From NCBI GenBank assembly GCA_023253905.1, contig JALREG010000013.1, positions 1 to 15,391 of the forward strand: a DNA stretch of 15,391 nt, given 5' to 3'. Below are positions 7,201-14,419 of this stretch, piece after piece (position 1 is the stretch's first letter; each line of letters opens with the position of its first letter). Below the pieces are notes generated by a model, which saw only the letters and a list, made by a program, of their open reading frames with translations, was not told where the DNA came from and did not search any database. The stretch comes from Burkholderiaceae bacterium (lineage in GTDB: Bacteria > Pseudomonadota > Gammaproteobacteria > Burkholderiales > Burkholderiaceae). The translations under genes and the position numbers were made by a program.

Positions 7201-7560
7201 ATGAAGTTCACACGATTGCGGAACGCGGTAATGTTGGGTACTGGGCTCCTGTTCACGGCGCCGTCATGGGCTTCGGGCGAGCCCCAGGGCGCACATCATC
7301 CGTCACTGAAACTCTCCACCGGCGTATTTCATTGCGATCTCAATCGACGTGTAGAGATCAGGCAGGTCGCCGAAGATCGTCGCTCGGCGATTGTTTACTG
7401 GGAACGCCGCAACTACACGATGCAGTTGGTTGCCACGCAAACCGGCGCATTGCGCCTGGAAGATAAAACAAGCGGCCTCACCTGGATCACCATTCCGGGA
7501 AAATCCATGCTGCTCGACACTAAGCAGGGCCGTCAGCTCGCGAACGATTGCCGCGCCTGA
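7201..7560 (+). CDS. Small exported protein, possible MliC-like (C-type lysozyme inhibitor-like) fold
   Basis: 119 residues, starting at the ATG at 7201 with GGGG 7 nt upstream. Residues 1-24 form a signal peptide (MKFTRLRNAVMLGTGLL... ending SWA), so the protein acts in the periplasm; there is no lipobox. The mature part reads as a small beta-rich domain: FHC (C45 region) near its start, alternating hydrophobic strands (RVEIRQV, SAIVYW, YTMQLV), the GKSMLLD strand, and a closing NDC cysteine three residues before the end. This layout, an F/YxC start, a late G-K-x-x-L-x strand and a C-terminal Cys able to pair with the first, recalls PF09864 (MliC) lysozyme inhibitors. That is inference: the usual GARY motif reads GALRLED here. 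It could be an uncharacterised conserved protein instead. The MBL-fold gene starts 11 nt after its stop. Confidence 0.78.
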   Translation: MKFTRLRNAVMLGTGLLFTAPSWASGEPQGAHHPSLKLSTGVFHCDLNRRVEIRQVAEDRRSAIVYWERRNYTMQLVATQTGALRLEDKTSGLTWITIPGKSMLLDTKQGRQLANDCRA

Positions 7561-7571
7561 CCGGGCGCTGA

Positions 7572-8645
7572 ATGCCCATGACCGCCACCGTTAATTCGTC
7601 GAACGCGCGACTGCTCGAGTATCCGTTTTCATCAAAGCCCGCGCTCGGTGAGACGATCGAGGTGGCGCCCGGCGTCCTCTGGATCAGGATGACGCTGCCC
7701 TACACGCTGAACCATATCAACCTGTGGGCGCTTGAAGACGGTGACGGATGGGCCATTGTTGACACTGGTGTTCGGGATAAGGAAACCACCGACGCCTGGA
7801 GAAAAATCTTTGCAAACGGGTTTGGCGGGCGCCGGGTTACGCGGGTATTTGTCACCCATATGCACCCCGATCATGTGGGCATGGCGGGGTGGCTCACTCG
7901 CCGGTTCGCCTGCCGCCTCTGGATGACCCGAGCCGAATACCTCACCTGCCGGGTTCTGGTGGCCGACACCGGGCGCGAGGCACCAGCGGAAGGTGTGTCG
8001 TTCTATCGAAGGGCAGGGTGGTCGGATGACCAGCTGGAAACCTATCGAACCCGATTCGGTAGCTTCGGGAAGTCGGTCTATGCGCTTCCTGACAATTTTC
8101 GCCGACTGCACGATGGTGAAGTGCTCAGCATTGGTGAGCGTCAATGGGAAGTCGTGATTGGTAACGGGCATTCACCCGAACACGCCTGCCTGGTCTGCCA
8201 TGCATCCGGACTGTTGATCTCCGGCGATCAGGTTTTGCCTCGAATTTCATCAAACGTTTCAGTGTTTCCCACCGAGCCCGACGCCGATCCCCTGGGAGAC
8301 TGGCTGGCCTCGATCGAGCGCCTTCGAAAGCGCATTTCGGCCGATGTGCTGGTGCTGCCCGCGCACAACGAGCCTTTCAGAGGGCTGCACGAGCGGCTCA
8401 ATCATCTGGAACGCATGCATATCGAGTCGCTTGATCAACTTGAGCAGGCGCTTTCCCGGCGCTCGCGTGCCGTCGATGTTTTTCCTGCGTTGTTCGCCCG
8501 TACGATCAATGGCGATGATGCGCAGTTGGTATCCATGGCAACCGGTGAAAGTCTTGCGCATCTGAACCGGCTGCTGCGTGCGGGACGCGCGCAAGTGGAA
8601 GACGACGAGCAGGGCGTCGCGTGGTATTCGAGATCCAGCGCCTGA
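7572..8645 (+). CDS. Metallo-beta-lactamase-fold hydrolase, LACTB2-like
   Basis: Cytoplasmic hydrolase of the MBL superfamily, 357 residues and no signal peptide. Zinc ligands are visible in order: THMHPDH (H96, H98, D100, H101), H200 in GNGHSPEH, D219 in SGDQVLPRIS, and H265 in PAHNEPF. The HxHxDH motif with a C-terminal helical, winged-helix-like extension (about 270-357) is the LACTB2/glyoxalase-II-like layout. Substrate unknown: thioester, phosphodiester or nucleic acid are all possible in this superfamily. The start could be the ATG at 7572 or that at 7578; neither has a good ribosome site, which may mean coupling to the upstream gene that stops 11 nt before. The gene is convergent with the ABC ATPase gene, and the dif site lies in the 54-nt gap. 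Confident on family, not on role. Confidence 0.9.
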   Translation: MPMTATVNSSNARLLEYPFSSKPALGETIEVAPGVLWIRMTLPYTLNHINLWALEDGDGWAIVDTGVRDKETTDAWRKIFANGFGGRRVTRVFVTHMHPDHVGMAGWLTRRFACRLWMTRAEYLTCRVLVADTGREAPAEGVSFYRRAGWSDDQLETYRTRFGSFGKSVYALPDNFRRLHDGEVLSIGERQWEVVIGNGHSPEHACLVCHASGLLISGDQVLPRISSNVSVFPTEPDADPLGDWLASIERLRKRISADVLVLPAHNEPFRGLHERLNHLERMHIESLDQLEQALSRRSRAVDVFPALFARTINGDDAQLVSMATGESLAHLNRLLRAGRAQVEDDEQGVAWYSRSSA

Positions 8646-8649
8646 GGGC

Positions 8650-8664
8650 GGAGGATTTACCTCC
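8650..8664 (+). other. Small hairpin after the hydrolase gene
   Basis: GGAGG (8650-8654), loop ATTTA, CCTCC (8660-8664), 4 nt after the stop codon at 8645. No T-run follows directly; T-rich sequence begins about 11 nt later. It may help end transcription or protect the 3' end before the dif site. Confidence 0.3.
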
Positions 8665-8682
8665 AGCGAGCTGACTTATATA

Positions 8683-8710
8683 ATTTTACATAATACAAAT
8701 TATACGAAGT
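8683..8710 (-). other. dif: dif-like XerC/XerD recombination site
   Basis: Read on the minus strand from 8710: XerC-type arm ACTTCGTATAA (8710-8700), 6-bp centre TTTGTA (8699-8694), XerD-type arm TTATGTAAAAT (8693-8683). This is the exact 11-6-11 layout of chromosomal dif sites. Against E. coli dif as I recall it, the XerD arm matches 10 of 11, the XerC arm 7 of 11 and the centre 4 of 6. Against B. subtilis dif the arms match 9 of 11 and 10 of 11. It lies in an AT-rich island in GC-rich DNA, in the gap between two convergent genes, which is a usual setting for dif. XerCD, activated by FtsK, resolve chromosome dimers at such sites in the terminus. The XerC arm contains the stop codon of the ABC ATPase gene. 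A mobile-element-borne copy is the main alternative. Confidence 0.8.
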
Positions 8711-9437
8711 TATACAGGGCCGTCGAAGCATCCAGATTCCGACCCGGACGGTCATCCTGCACTTGACCGTCACGGAATGTGATCACGCGCCTGGCAAATG
8801 CAGCGACGTCGGCTTCATGGGTCACAAACAGCACGGTCTGGCCACGACGATTCAGCCCTTGCAGTAAGGCCATGACCTCAACCGAGGTTCGCGAATCCAG
8901 CGCGCCCGTGGGTTCGTCGGCAAGAATGATCTGCGGATCGTTGATCAAGGCGCGCGCGATCGCGACGCGCTGCTGCTGTCCGCCCGACAGCTGGGCCGGC
9001 GTGTGGTGCCAACGATCGCTGAGACCCACACCATCCAATGCGCGCCTCGCGCGCTCCTGTCGTTCGCGTCTGCCTACGCCGGCGTAGACCAGCGGCATGG
9101 CAACGTTATCAAGTGCGCTGGCCCGGCCAAGTAAATTGAACTGCTGAAATACAAAGCCAATACTCCGGTTTCTCAAGGCAGCCAACGCATTCCCGGACAG
9201 CTGATGAACCGGCTGACCTGAGAGGCGATAGCTGCCGCTGCTGGGTGTATCCAGGCAGCCAACCAGGTTCATGAAGGTGGATTTTCCTGATCCAGACGGA
9301 CCCATGATCGCAACGAACTCACCGGCCACGACGCGCAGATCAATGGGTCGGAGCGCGAGAACATCGCCCGCACCGGTTTTGTAGGTACGGGAAAGGCCCT
9401 GGAGCTCGATTACTGGCATTGGGCTCGCGTCTGGCAC
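8700..9437 (-). CDS. MacB/LolD-type ABC transporter ATP-binding protein, no permease adjacent
   Basis: ATPase subunit of an ABC exporter, 245 residues, acting at the inner membrane. All nucleotide-binding motifs are present: Walker A GPSGSGKST (46-54), Q-loop Q99, signature LSGGQ (150-154), Walker B IILADEP (170-176), D-loop ALDS (179-182) and switch H207. GALDS rather than GNLDS, together with FMNLVGCLD after Walker A, points to the MacB branch (type VII, mechanotransmission) over LolD. The GTG at 9437 is the likely start, with AGAGG 9 nt upstream; an ATG at 9419 lacks one. Family ATPases normally have an FtsX/MacB-like permease beside them. None is visible: upstream is the ankyrin gene (75-nt gap) and downstream is dif. 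The last codons, Tyr-Asn-Phe-Val and the stop, overlap or abut the XerC arm. The protein seems complete. Confidence 0.92.
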   Translation of the reverse strand: MPDASPMPVIELQGLSRTYKTGAGDVLALRPIDLRVVAGEFVAIMGPSGSGKSTFMNLVGCLDTPSSGSYRLSGQPVHQLSGNALAALRNRSIGFVFQQFNLLGRASALDNVAMPLVYAGVGRRERQERARRALDGVGLSDRWHHTPAQLSGGQQQRVAIARALINDPQIILADEPTGALDSRTSVEVMALLQGLNRRGQTVLFVTHEADVAAFARRVITFRDGQVQDDRPGRNLDASTALYNFV

Positions 9438-9512
9438 GCTGTCATCCTCTGAGAGCGCAGAACCCAGCTTCGACTCAGTGCGTATGGGCGCGCTGCGGCT
9501 CCGTCATGCCCG

Positions 9513-10862
9513 CTAGCGGCTGGGCGTGGCACTTGGCGGGTCAGCAGGGATGCTGAGCGTACGAGAGAAAAACAAGGGCTCGCTATCCTTGGGCTGCTGC
9601 GAGGCGGTAGCGCCGCCAGCGCCCGCCGTTGGAGTCGGTACGGTGGGCGCAACCGGCTTCGAGGCCGCGGGGGGAATAGGCGCAACGGGCTTGGTGGTAG
9701 CAGACGGCGTGGGCACAGCCGGCGCGAGCACAGCCGGCGCGGGCACGGCGCCGGGTGCCCTCGCCGCGGGTGCCACCGGGCTCGCGGGCGTAGGCGCCGA
9801 CAAAACAGGCGGCGCTGCTGGCTTGGGGACGGCGGACTGAGGCGACGGCGATGGGGCAACCGACGCGGACGCGCCCGTAGAGGATGGCTTCGGCGCAGCA
9901 GCGGTTGGCGGCTTTGTGCCGCTTGTTGCGCTACCCACGCCCTGTTGTGCTGGCGCTTGCGACGCTGCCGCCGGAAGGGCAGCGCCTCCCGGCTGGCCCG
10001 GCGCACTGACGGCGCTACCGACTGGACCGGCGGTACTTGGCGGGCGCGACTCTGGCGCCACGCTCACCTCGCGATTCATTTGCACGGGCGCTAGATCGGT
10101 CTGCGCGCTTCCTCCCGGACCCCCGCTGTCGCTATTTGCGGTCGACGTCCAGCGCGGCTGCTCAACCGTACCGTACCGGGCGACGTACCGCTGGGCGCGT
10201 TCTTTCATCCAGATGGCCCACTGTCGCTCGCCATTACGCTCGAGGTATGCGGCGGCATCGAGCCCGGCCTGATTGCGAAGGGACGGATCTGCGCCCTGGT
10301 CGATGAGGTACTGAACGACCGGCAACGCGCGCATACGGGCGGCCATCATGAGTGGCGTTGTGTTGTTCGGCGACTGCGCATCGATAAAGGCATGCTGCTC
10401 AATCAGAACCTTGACAAGCTCGAGTTGCCCGCCGCTTGCTGCGTAATGCAGCGCCGTCCAGCCGGGGCGATTAACCTGCGCGCCTCGCTGCAGCAGCGCA
10501 TCGAATGAGCGCCGGTCGCCCAGCGTGGACACCAGCATCAGCGCTGTTTCGTCGGCCACGCTGGCCGCATCCACGTCGGTCGCGTTCAGTGAGGCCAGCA
10601 CACGTACAACGTCGAATGACTTGAACCGCGCCGCTGCGACAATGGCGGGCCCATGATCAGGATGTCGGGCATTCGGATTGGCTCCGCGCATCAGTTCAGT
10701 GCGAAGCGCATTGATATCGTTGCTCTCGATTGCACGCCAGAAAGCAGGTGACTGCGCTTGCGCCGCCTGGGAGAGCAATAGTCCGAGCACCAGCGCCCGC
10801 CCCAGCCGCCAAAGGGCGTCAAGTGAGGGCGCGTTGTAGAAGCATCGAAGCGACAGCGTCAT
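9513..10862 (-). CDS. Exported ankyrin-repeat protein with long Pro/Ala-rich tail
   Basis: 449 residues, probably periplasmic. A signal peptide covers about 1-36 (hydrophobic LVLGLLLSQAAQA, cleavage before QSPAF). About five ankyrin repeats follow at 41-210; the clearest is the consensus-like GWTALHYAASGGQLELVKVLIEQ (134-156), then TTPLMMAARMRALPVVQYLIDQGADP (168-193). A helical segment (about 208-230) and then a low-complexity tail of about 200 residues rich in Pro, Ala, Thr and Val make up the rest. Ankyrin repeats bind proteins; the partner is unknown. The start codon overlaps the tatD stop as ATGA, so translation is probably coupled. In Burkholderiales I recall an ankyrin gene often following tatD, so the position is not unusual. 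The tail is encoded by repetitive GC-rich DNA and probably varies in length between strains. Confidence 0.88.
   Translation of the reverse strand: MTLSLRCFYNAPSLDALWRLGRALVLGLLLSQAAQAQSPAFWRAIESNDINALRTELMRGANPNARHPDHGPAIVAAARFKSFDVVRVLASLNATDVDAASVADETALMLVSTLGDRRSFDALLQRGAQVNRPGWTALHYAASGGQLELVKVLIEQHAFIDAQSPNNTTPLMMAARMRALPVVQYLIDQGADPSLRNQAGLDAAAYLERNGERQWAIWMKERAQRYVARYGTVEQPRWTSTANSDSGGPGGSAQTDLAPVQMNREVSVAPESRPPSTAGPVGSAVSAPGQPGGAALPAAASQAPAQQGVGSATSGTKPPTAAAPKPSSTGASASVAPSPSPQSAVPKPAAPPVLSAPTPASPVAPAARAPGAVPAPAVLAPAVPTPSATTKPVAPIPPAASKPVAPTVPTPTAGAGGATASQQPKDSEPLFFSRTLSIPADPPSATPSR
9713..9742. repeat. 15-bp tandem repeat within the ankyrin protein tail
   Basis: Two copies of GCACAGCCGGCGCG plus one variable base (9713-9727, 9728-9742), with a partial third copy after them. 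It codes for part of the Pro/Ala/Val-rich tail (the APAVLAPAV stretch). The unit is a multiple of three, so copy changes keep the frame. Confidence 0.6.
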
Positions 10863-11647
10863 GGCGACTCCCGGTCCGGCCGAGAGGCGCCGAACACGCG
10901 TTCAAAGTTCGCGGTGGTAAGCGCCGCGATTCGCTCAAGCGATACGCCCCGAAGTTGAGCGAGGAACTCGGCCACGTGTCGGACATAGGCCGGTTCGTTG
11001 GTCTTGCCCCGGTGAGGGACAGGCGCCAGATAAGGCGAATCGGTTTCAACGAGGAGTGCATGGTCAGGAACCTTGATCGCGACCTCGCGTAGCGCAGCCG
11101 CGCTTTTGAATGTGACGATCCCCGAAAAAGAGATGCAGAAGCCCATGTCAATTGCTGCACTCGCGCACGCCCAGTCTTCGGTAAAGCAGTGCATCACGCC
11201 CCCTGCCTCACGTGCGCCCTCCTCCGCCAGGATCGAGATCGTGTCGGCTGAGGCCGACCGAGTGTGAACAATCAAAGGCTTATCGCAGGCGCGTGCCGCC
11301 TGGATATGGATACGGAAGCGCGCGCGCTGCCAATCGAGCTCCTCGGCCGGGACCCGGTAATAATCGAGCCCCGTCTCGCCGATTGCGACCACCCTGGGGT
11401 GATCCGCCAGCCGCACCAGGGTCTCAACGTCGGGCTCCCGCACATCGGCGTAATCCGGGTGAACGCCAACCGAGGCGCACAGCTCGGGCGCGCGCTCGAC
11501 CAGATCGAGCACTTTGGGAAAATCCTCGAGATTGACCGCAACACAAAGCGCGCGCGTCACACCATTCGCGACCATGTTCGAACGGATGTCTTCGAATCGT
11601 TCGAGCAGATCCGGAAAGTCGAGATGACAGTGGGAATCGATCAGCAT
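10859..11647 (-). CDS. tatD: TatD family metal-dependent DNase/deoxyribonuclease
   Basis: Cytoplasmic TIM-barrel nuclease of 262 residues, the usual size. Metal-site residues appear in order: H6 and H8 in LIDSHCHLDFP, E91 in IGETGLDYY, H128 in LIVHTRSA, H153 in GVMHCFTED and D203 in VETDSPYLAP. I start at the ATG at 11647 because MLIDSHCHLD is the normal N-terminus; the frame stays open for 21 codons further upstream but without family similarity. No ribosome site precedes it. A TAAAAT (11658-11653) sits where a -10 box would give an almost leaderless message. It follows holB by 74 nt and overlaps the ankyrin gene by ATGA. TatD proteins act in DNA repair and 3'-5' exonuclease processing. In many Burkholderiales a pilZ gene lies between holB and tatD; there is none here. 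Confidence 0.95.
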   Translation of the reverse strand: MLIDSHCHLDFPDLLERFEDIRSNMVANGVTRALCVAVNLEDFPKVLDLVERAPELCASVGVHPDYADVREPDVETLVRLADHPRVVAIGETGLDYYRVPAEELDWQRARFRIHIQAARACDKPLIVHTRSASADTISILAEEGAREAGGVMHCFTEDWACASAAIDMGFCISFSGIVTFKSAAALREVAIKVPDHALLVETDSPYLAPVPHRGKTNEPAYVRHVAEFLAQLRGVSLERIAALTTANFERVFGASRPDRESP

Positions 11648-11721
11648 GCCGCATTTTACCGGCCCGCGGTATCCGAGCGCCTGGATCCCGCGTTCGCCGC
11701 AGGTCAGCAATTGAGGCAGGC

Positions 11722-12756
11722 TCAGGCCGCCTGACGGCGACGCTTAAATGCCGCGAGGTACCGACTGAGGGCGTCGTCGGCCACCAACCTCGGGTTGAGC
11801 GGGTGAGAAATCAGCCGCTGCAATTGCTGTAACCACCGCTCGAAGTCGAGCAGCGCATTGACATCCAAGCGCGTTGCAAGCGTCTTGAGTCGCGCCGCTT
11901 CGGCGGGAAAGTATCTTGGCGCGGCGCTTGCAGCGCATCGCGATAGGTCTACGCACCAGGCATGAAGCACAGGCACCCAGACGCGGGGCTCATGCGCATT
12001 GAGCCGGTCGGTTGAACTCACCAGCGACTCATGTTCACAGTTGGCAAAGGTCTCGACCAGATCTCGATGAAGCACCGCCTGTTCGCTCGCACCGAGATCG
12101 AGTGCGCGTCGCGGCGCGCCCCCGCAAAACGCAAGCCACTGCTGCGCCCTCTCCTCCTCTGCATGCGCCTGGGCCATGACCCAGGCGAGGGCCTCGGCAT
12201 GCGGCGGGGTCGGGACCGGCACCTGGCGGCAACGCGACCGTACGGTGGCCGGTAATCGGCTTGACCGGCTGCTAACCAGCAGAAAATAGGTGTTCGGTGG
12301 GGGTTCCTCGAGTGTCTTCAGCAGCGCGTTGGCGGCTGCGCTGTTCATCGCATCGGCCGGCGTGATGAGGATGACCTTCGCACCGCCCCGATGGCTGGCC
12401 ACCTCGACAAAGCCCGCCAGCCCACGGATCTGCTCAATTCGGATGTCGCGCGACACCTTGGCTGGCCGCGTTGTGGGCGCCTCGCCCTCCTCCGCCACGG
12501 GCTCATCAGCCGAGGGCCGGAGCCCCCGAAAATCAGGATGGGAATCCTGGGACAGCCATCGGCAGGCCGCACACTGCCCGCAGGCAGTGCGATCTTCGTG
12601 CGGACGGTCGCAGAGCAAGGCGGCCGCGAGCGACCTGGCAAGCCACTCCTTGCCTACGCCTTCGGGACCGGAGAAGAGCAGCGCGTGATGCAGCGTATCG
12701 CGTGAGGCGAGCAAAGAACGCAAGCGTCTTTCTATCCATATCGGTATTGAATTCAT
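11722..12756 (-). CDS. holB: DNA polymerase III subunit delta-prime
   Basis: Clamp-loader subunit (344 residues) that helps load the beta sliding clamp at the replication fork. An AAA+ domain starts at about residue 20; the P-loop reads GPEGVGKE (30-37), with Glu where ATP-binding family members have Ser or Thr, in keeping with delta-prime being a stator that does not hydrolyse ATP. The zinc module has C49, C59, C62 and C65, the same spacing as E. coli HolB. The conserved NSAAANALLKTLEEPP (138-153) and the SRC motif (174-176) are present. The C-terminal collar domain is less conserved, and an acidic insert (about 83-95) is seen after the zinc module. The start overlaps the tmk stop as ATGA, so it is translationally coupled. 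Confidence 0.96.
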   Translation of the reverse strand: MNSIPIWIERRLRSLLASRDTLHHALLFSGPEGVGKEWLARSLAAALLCDRPHEDRTACGQCAACRWLSQDSHPDFRGLRPSADEPVAEEGEAPTTRPAKVSRDIRIEQIRGLAGFVEVASHRGGAKVILITPADAMNSAAANALLKTLEEPPPNTYFLLVSSRSSRLPATVRSRCRQVPVPTPPHAEALAWVMAQAHAEEERAQQWLAFCGGAPRRALDLGASEQAVLHRDLVETFANCEHESLVSSTDRLNAHEPRVWVPVLHAWCVDLSRCAASAAPRYFPAEAARLKTLATRLDVNALLDFERWLQQLQRLISHPLNPRLVADDALSRYLAAFKRRRQAA

Positions 12757-13361
12757 AAGGTTGCAGCAATTTTCTCAAGTTTATTCTTGATTTCATCAAT
12801 GCCTTGCATACCGTCGATCAGGGTAAACCGCCCGGCAGATTCTTGCGCTCGCTCAAGGTAACCCGAGCGGACCCGCTCAAAAAAATGCAGGTCCTCGGTC
12901 TCGAAGCGATCCGCCGCGCGCGCAGCCGCTCGGCGCCTGGCGGCCTCCGAGGGGGCGAGATCAAACAGAAAGGTGTGATCCGGCTGAAGGTCGGGATGGA
13001 CCAGCGCCTCGAGGATCCGAACCCGATCAGTCCCAATGCCTCGTCCCGATCCCTGGTAGGCGAAGGTTGAGTCAGTGAACCGATCGCAGACCACCCATTC
13101 GCCGCGGGCAAGGGCGGGCCGGATTCTGGCCGCCAAATGCTCGGCTCGCGCCGCAAAGACCAGCAGCAACTCGGTGAGCGGCGCCATGGACTGGGTGAGC
13201 GTGAGTTCGCGCAATTGTTCGCCGAGCTCCGTGCCGCCGGGCTCACGGGTGATGACCACGCGATGTCCGCGCGCTTCGAGCAATGCCGCAAACGGGGCGA
13301 TGTGGGTGCTTTTTCCCGCGCCATCGATCCCCTCAAAGGTAATGAATCGTCCTGGTTTCAT
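12753..13361 (-). CDS. tmk: Thymidylate kinase
   Basis: Phosphorylates dTMP to dTDP with ATP (EC 2.7.4.9), an essential step of dTTP synthesis in the cytoplasm. 202 residues, normal length. P-loop GIDGAGKST (11-19), the TREPGG substrate motif (38-43), DRFTDSTFAYQGSGRG (93-108) with the dTMP-binding DR, and an Arg-rich LID (about 141-152) followed by EDLHFFERVRSGYL. The Arg-bearing LID with a P-loop lacking Arg is the E. coli-type (type II) arrangement. The start overlaps the mltG stop and the stop overlaps the holB start, both by ATGA. Confidence 0.97.
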   Translation of the reverse strand: MKPGRFITFEGIDGAGKSTHIAPFAALLEARGHRVVITREPGGTELGEQLRELTLTQSMAPLTELLLVFAARAEHLAARIRPALARGEWVVCDRFTDSTFAYQGSGRGIGTDRVRILEALVHPDLQPDHTFLFDLAPSEAARRRAAARAADRFETEDLHFFERVRSGYLERAQESAGRFTLIDGMQGIDEIKNKLEKIAATL

Positions 13362-14371
13362 CGTTTCAGTATGAAGCGTTCGACCGCGCGCTGATGCGCT
13401 TTGAGATCATTTGAAAACTCGGTGCTGCCGTCACCCCGAGCCACGAAATAGAAGGCTGCTGACTCAGCCGGCCGGAGCGCGGCTTCAATTGCGCCGCGGC
13501 CTGGAAGCGCACTCGGAGTGGGGGGGAGTCCGGGGCGGACATAAGTATTGTGCGGATGGTCAAGCTGAAGGTCACGACGGCGCAGACGCCCCTCGAAGCT
13601 TGGGCCGAGCGCATACAGGGTCGTTGGATCGCTTTGAAGGAGCATGCCCTTTTTGAGCCGGTTCACAAAGACGGACGCGACCATCGCGCGATCCTCAGCG
13701 CGCCCGGTCTCCTTTTCAATCATCGAAGCAAGGACCAGCGCCTGATAGGGCGTCTCAATCGGAAGCGCCGCTGAGCGACGGCTCCACTCGCGCTGCAAAA
13801 CGCGATCCATCGCCCGCCAGGCGTCTCGATAGAGACTGACTGCGCTGGTTCCCGGGGCGAAATGATAAGTGTCGGGCAAGAAGAGGCCCTCGCCACTTGA
13901 AACCGGCGCACCGATTCGGGCGAGTAACGAGGGTTCATCAAGGGCGCGCGCATCCGGAATAAGATGGGGGTGCTGATCGAGCAGTTCCCGGACCTGGCGA
14001 AAGGTGAGCCCCTCGATCAGCCGGAGGGTCGCCGGCTGGCCCTCGCCGTTGGCGAGCATATCCAGCAAGCCTTTGAGTGGCAGACCCGCCGTCACATCGT
14101 AAAGCGCCGCGCGATAGCGTGCGCCATCGCCACGAAGCCTGACGATCCAGGCCAGTCTGCTGGCCGAGACCGTAAAGCCCACCCGCTCAAACGCAGAGGC
14201 GAGTGCTGCGGGCCCGGATCCGAGCGGAATCACCACTCGCCTCGGTTGGGGGTCTTGATGAAGCGGTGTCAGCCGGTACGAAACCATCGCGCCCGATGCG
14301 GCGCCCAGTGCAAAAGCCACACCAACCAGCACGGTCCGGGCAAGCGTTGGAAGGATTCGGAACATTGGCAT
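13358..14371 (-). CDS. mltG: Endolytic murein transglycosylase MltG
   Basis: Inner-membrane lytic transglycosylase that cuts nascent glycan strands and so terminates their growth. 337 residues. One N-terminal membrane segment (about 9-30) is followed by a LysM-like periplasmic region (about 45-150) and the YceG catalytic domain. Catalytic E219 lies in LASMIEKETG (214-223), matching E218 of E. coli. The motifs EGLFLPDTYHF (161-171), VFVNRLKKGMLLQSDPTTLY (234-253) and HNTYVRPGLPPTPS (274-287) are diagnostic. The start may be Met1 (14371) or Met3 (14365); neither has a clear ribosome site. First gene of the minus-strand cluster, and divergent from ygfZ with less than 50 nt between starts. Confidence 0.96.
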   Translation of the reverse strand: MPMFRILPTLARTVLVGVAFALGAASGAMVSYRLTPLHQDPQPRRVVIPLGSGPAALASAFERVGFTVSASRLAWIVRLRGDGARYRAALYDVTAGLPLKGLLDMLANGEGQPATLRLIEGLTFRQVRELLDQHPHLIPDARALDEPSLLARIGAPVSSGEGLFLPDTYHFAPGTSAVSLYRDAWRAMDRVLQREWSRRSAALPIETPYQALVLASMIEKETGRAEDRAMVASVFVNRLKKGMLLQSDPTTLYALGPSFEGRLRRRDLQLDHPHNTYVRPGLPPTPSALPGRGAIEAALRPAESAAFYFVARGDGSTEFSNDLKAHQRAVERFILKR

Positions 14372-14406
14372 CAGGGTTCAATGAGCAGCGAAATCAAAGC
14401 CCTTCC

Positions 14407-14412
14407 TATAAT
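14407..14412 (+). promoter_or_regulatory. Perfect -10 box TATAAT before ygfZ
   Basis: TATAAT at 14407-14412 predicts a start of transcription near 14419, one base before the GTG at 14420. No good -35 is visible at 16-18 bases upstream. It supports a leaderless ygfZ message starting at GTG rather than the in-frame ATG at 14381. Confidence 0.45.
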
Positions 14413-14419
14413 ACGCACC

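Noticed and set aside
8680..8713. loxP-like site: TATACGAAGTTAT (8701-8713) equals one 13-bp loxP arm, and 8680-8692 matches the other arm at 9 of 13 across an 8-bp spacer.
   Set aside because: The 11-6-11 dif reading explains both halves better (10 of 11 in the XerD arm), dif and lox arms are related in sequence, and no P1-like or vector sequence is nearby. Contamination by a vector would carry two perfect arms.
9410..10006. An Arg/Pro/Leu-rich frame on the minus strand inside the ankyrin tail region.
   Set aside because: Composition is an artefact of the repetitive GC-rich tail DNA read out of frame; the ankyrin gene occupies the region.
11648..11710. An upstream extension of tatD by 21 codons.
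   Set aside because: TatD proteins start at M-L-I-D-S-H-C-H; the extra residues are not family-like.
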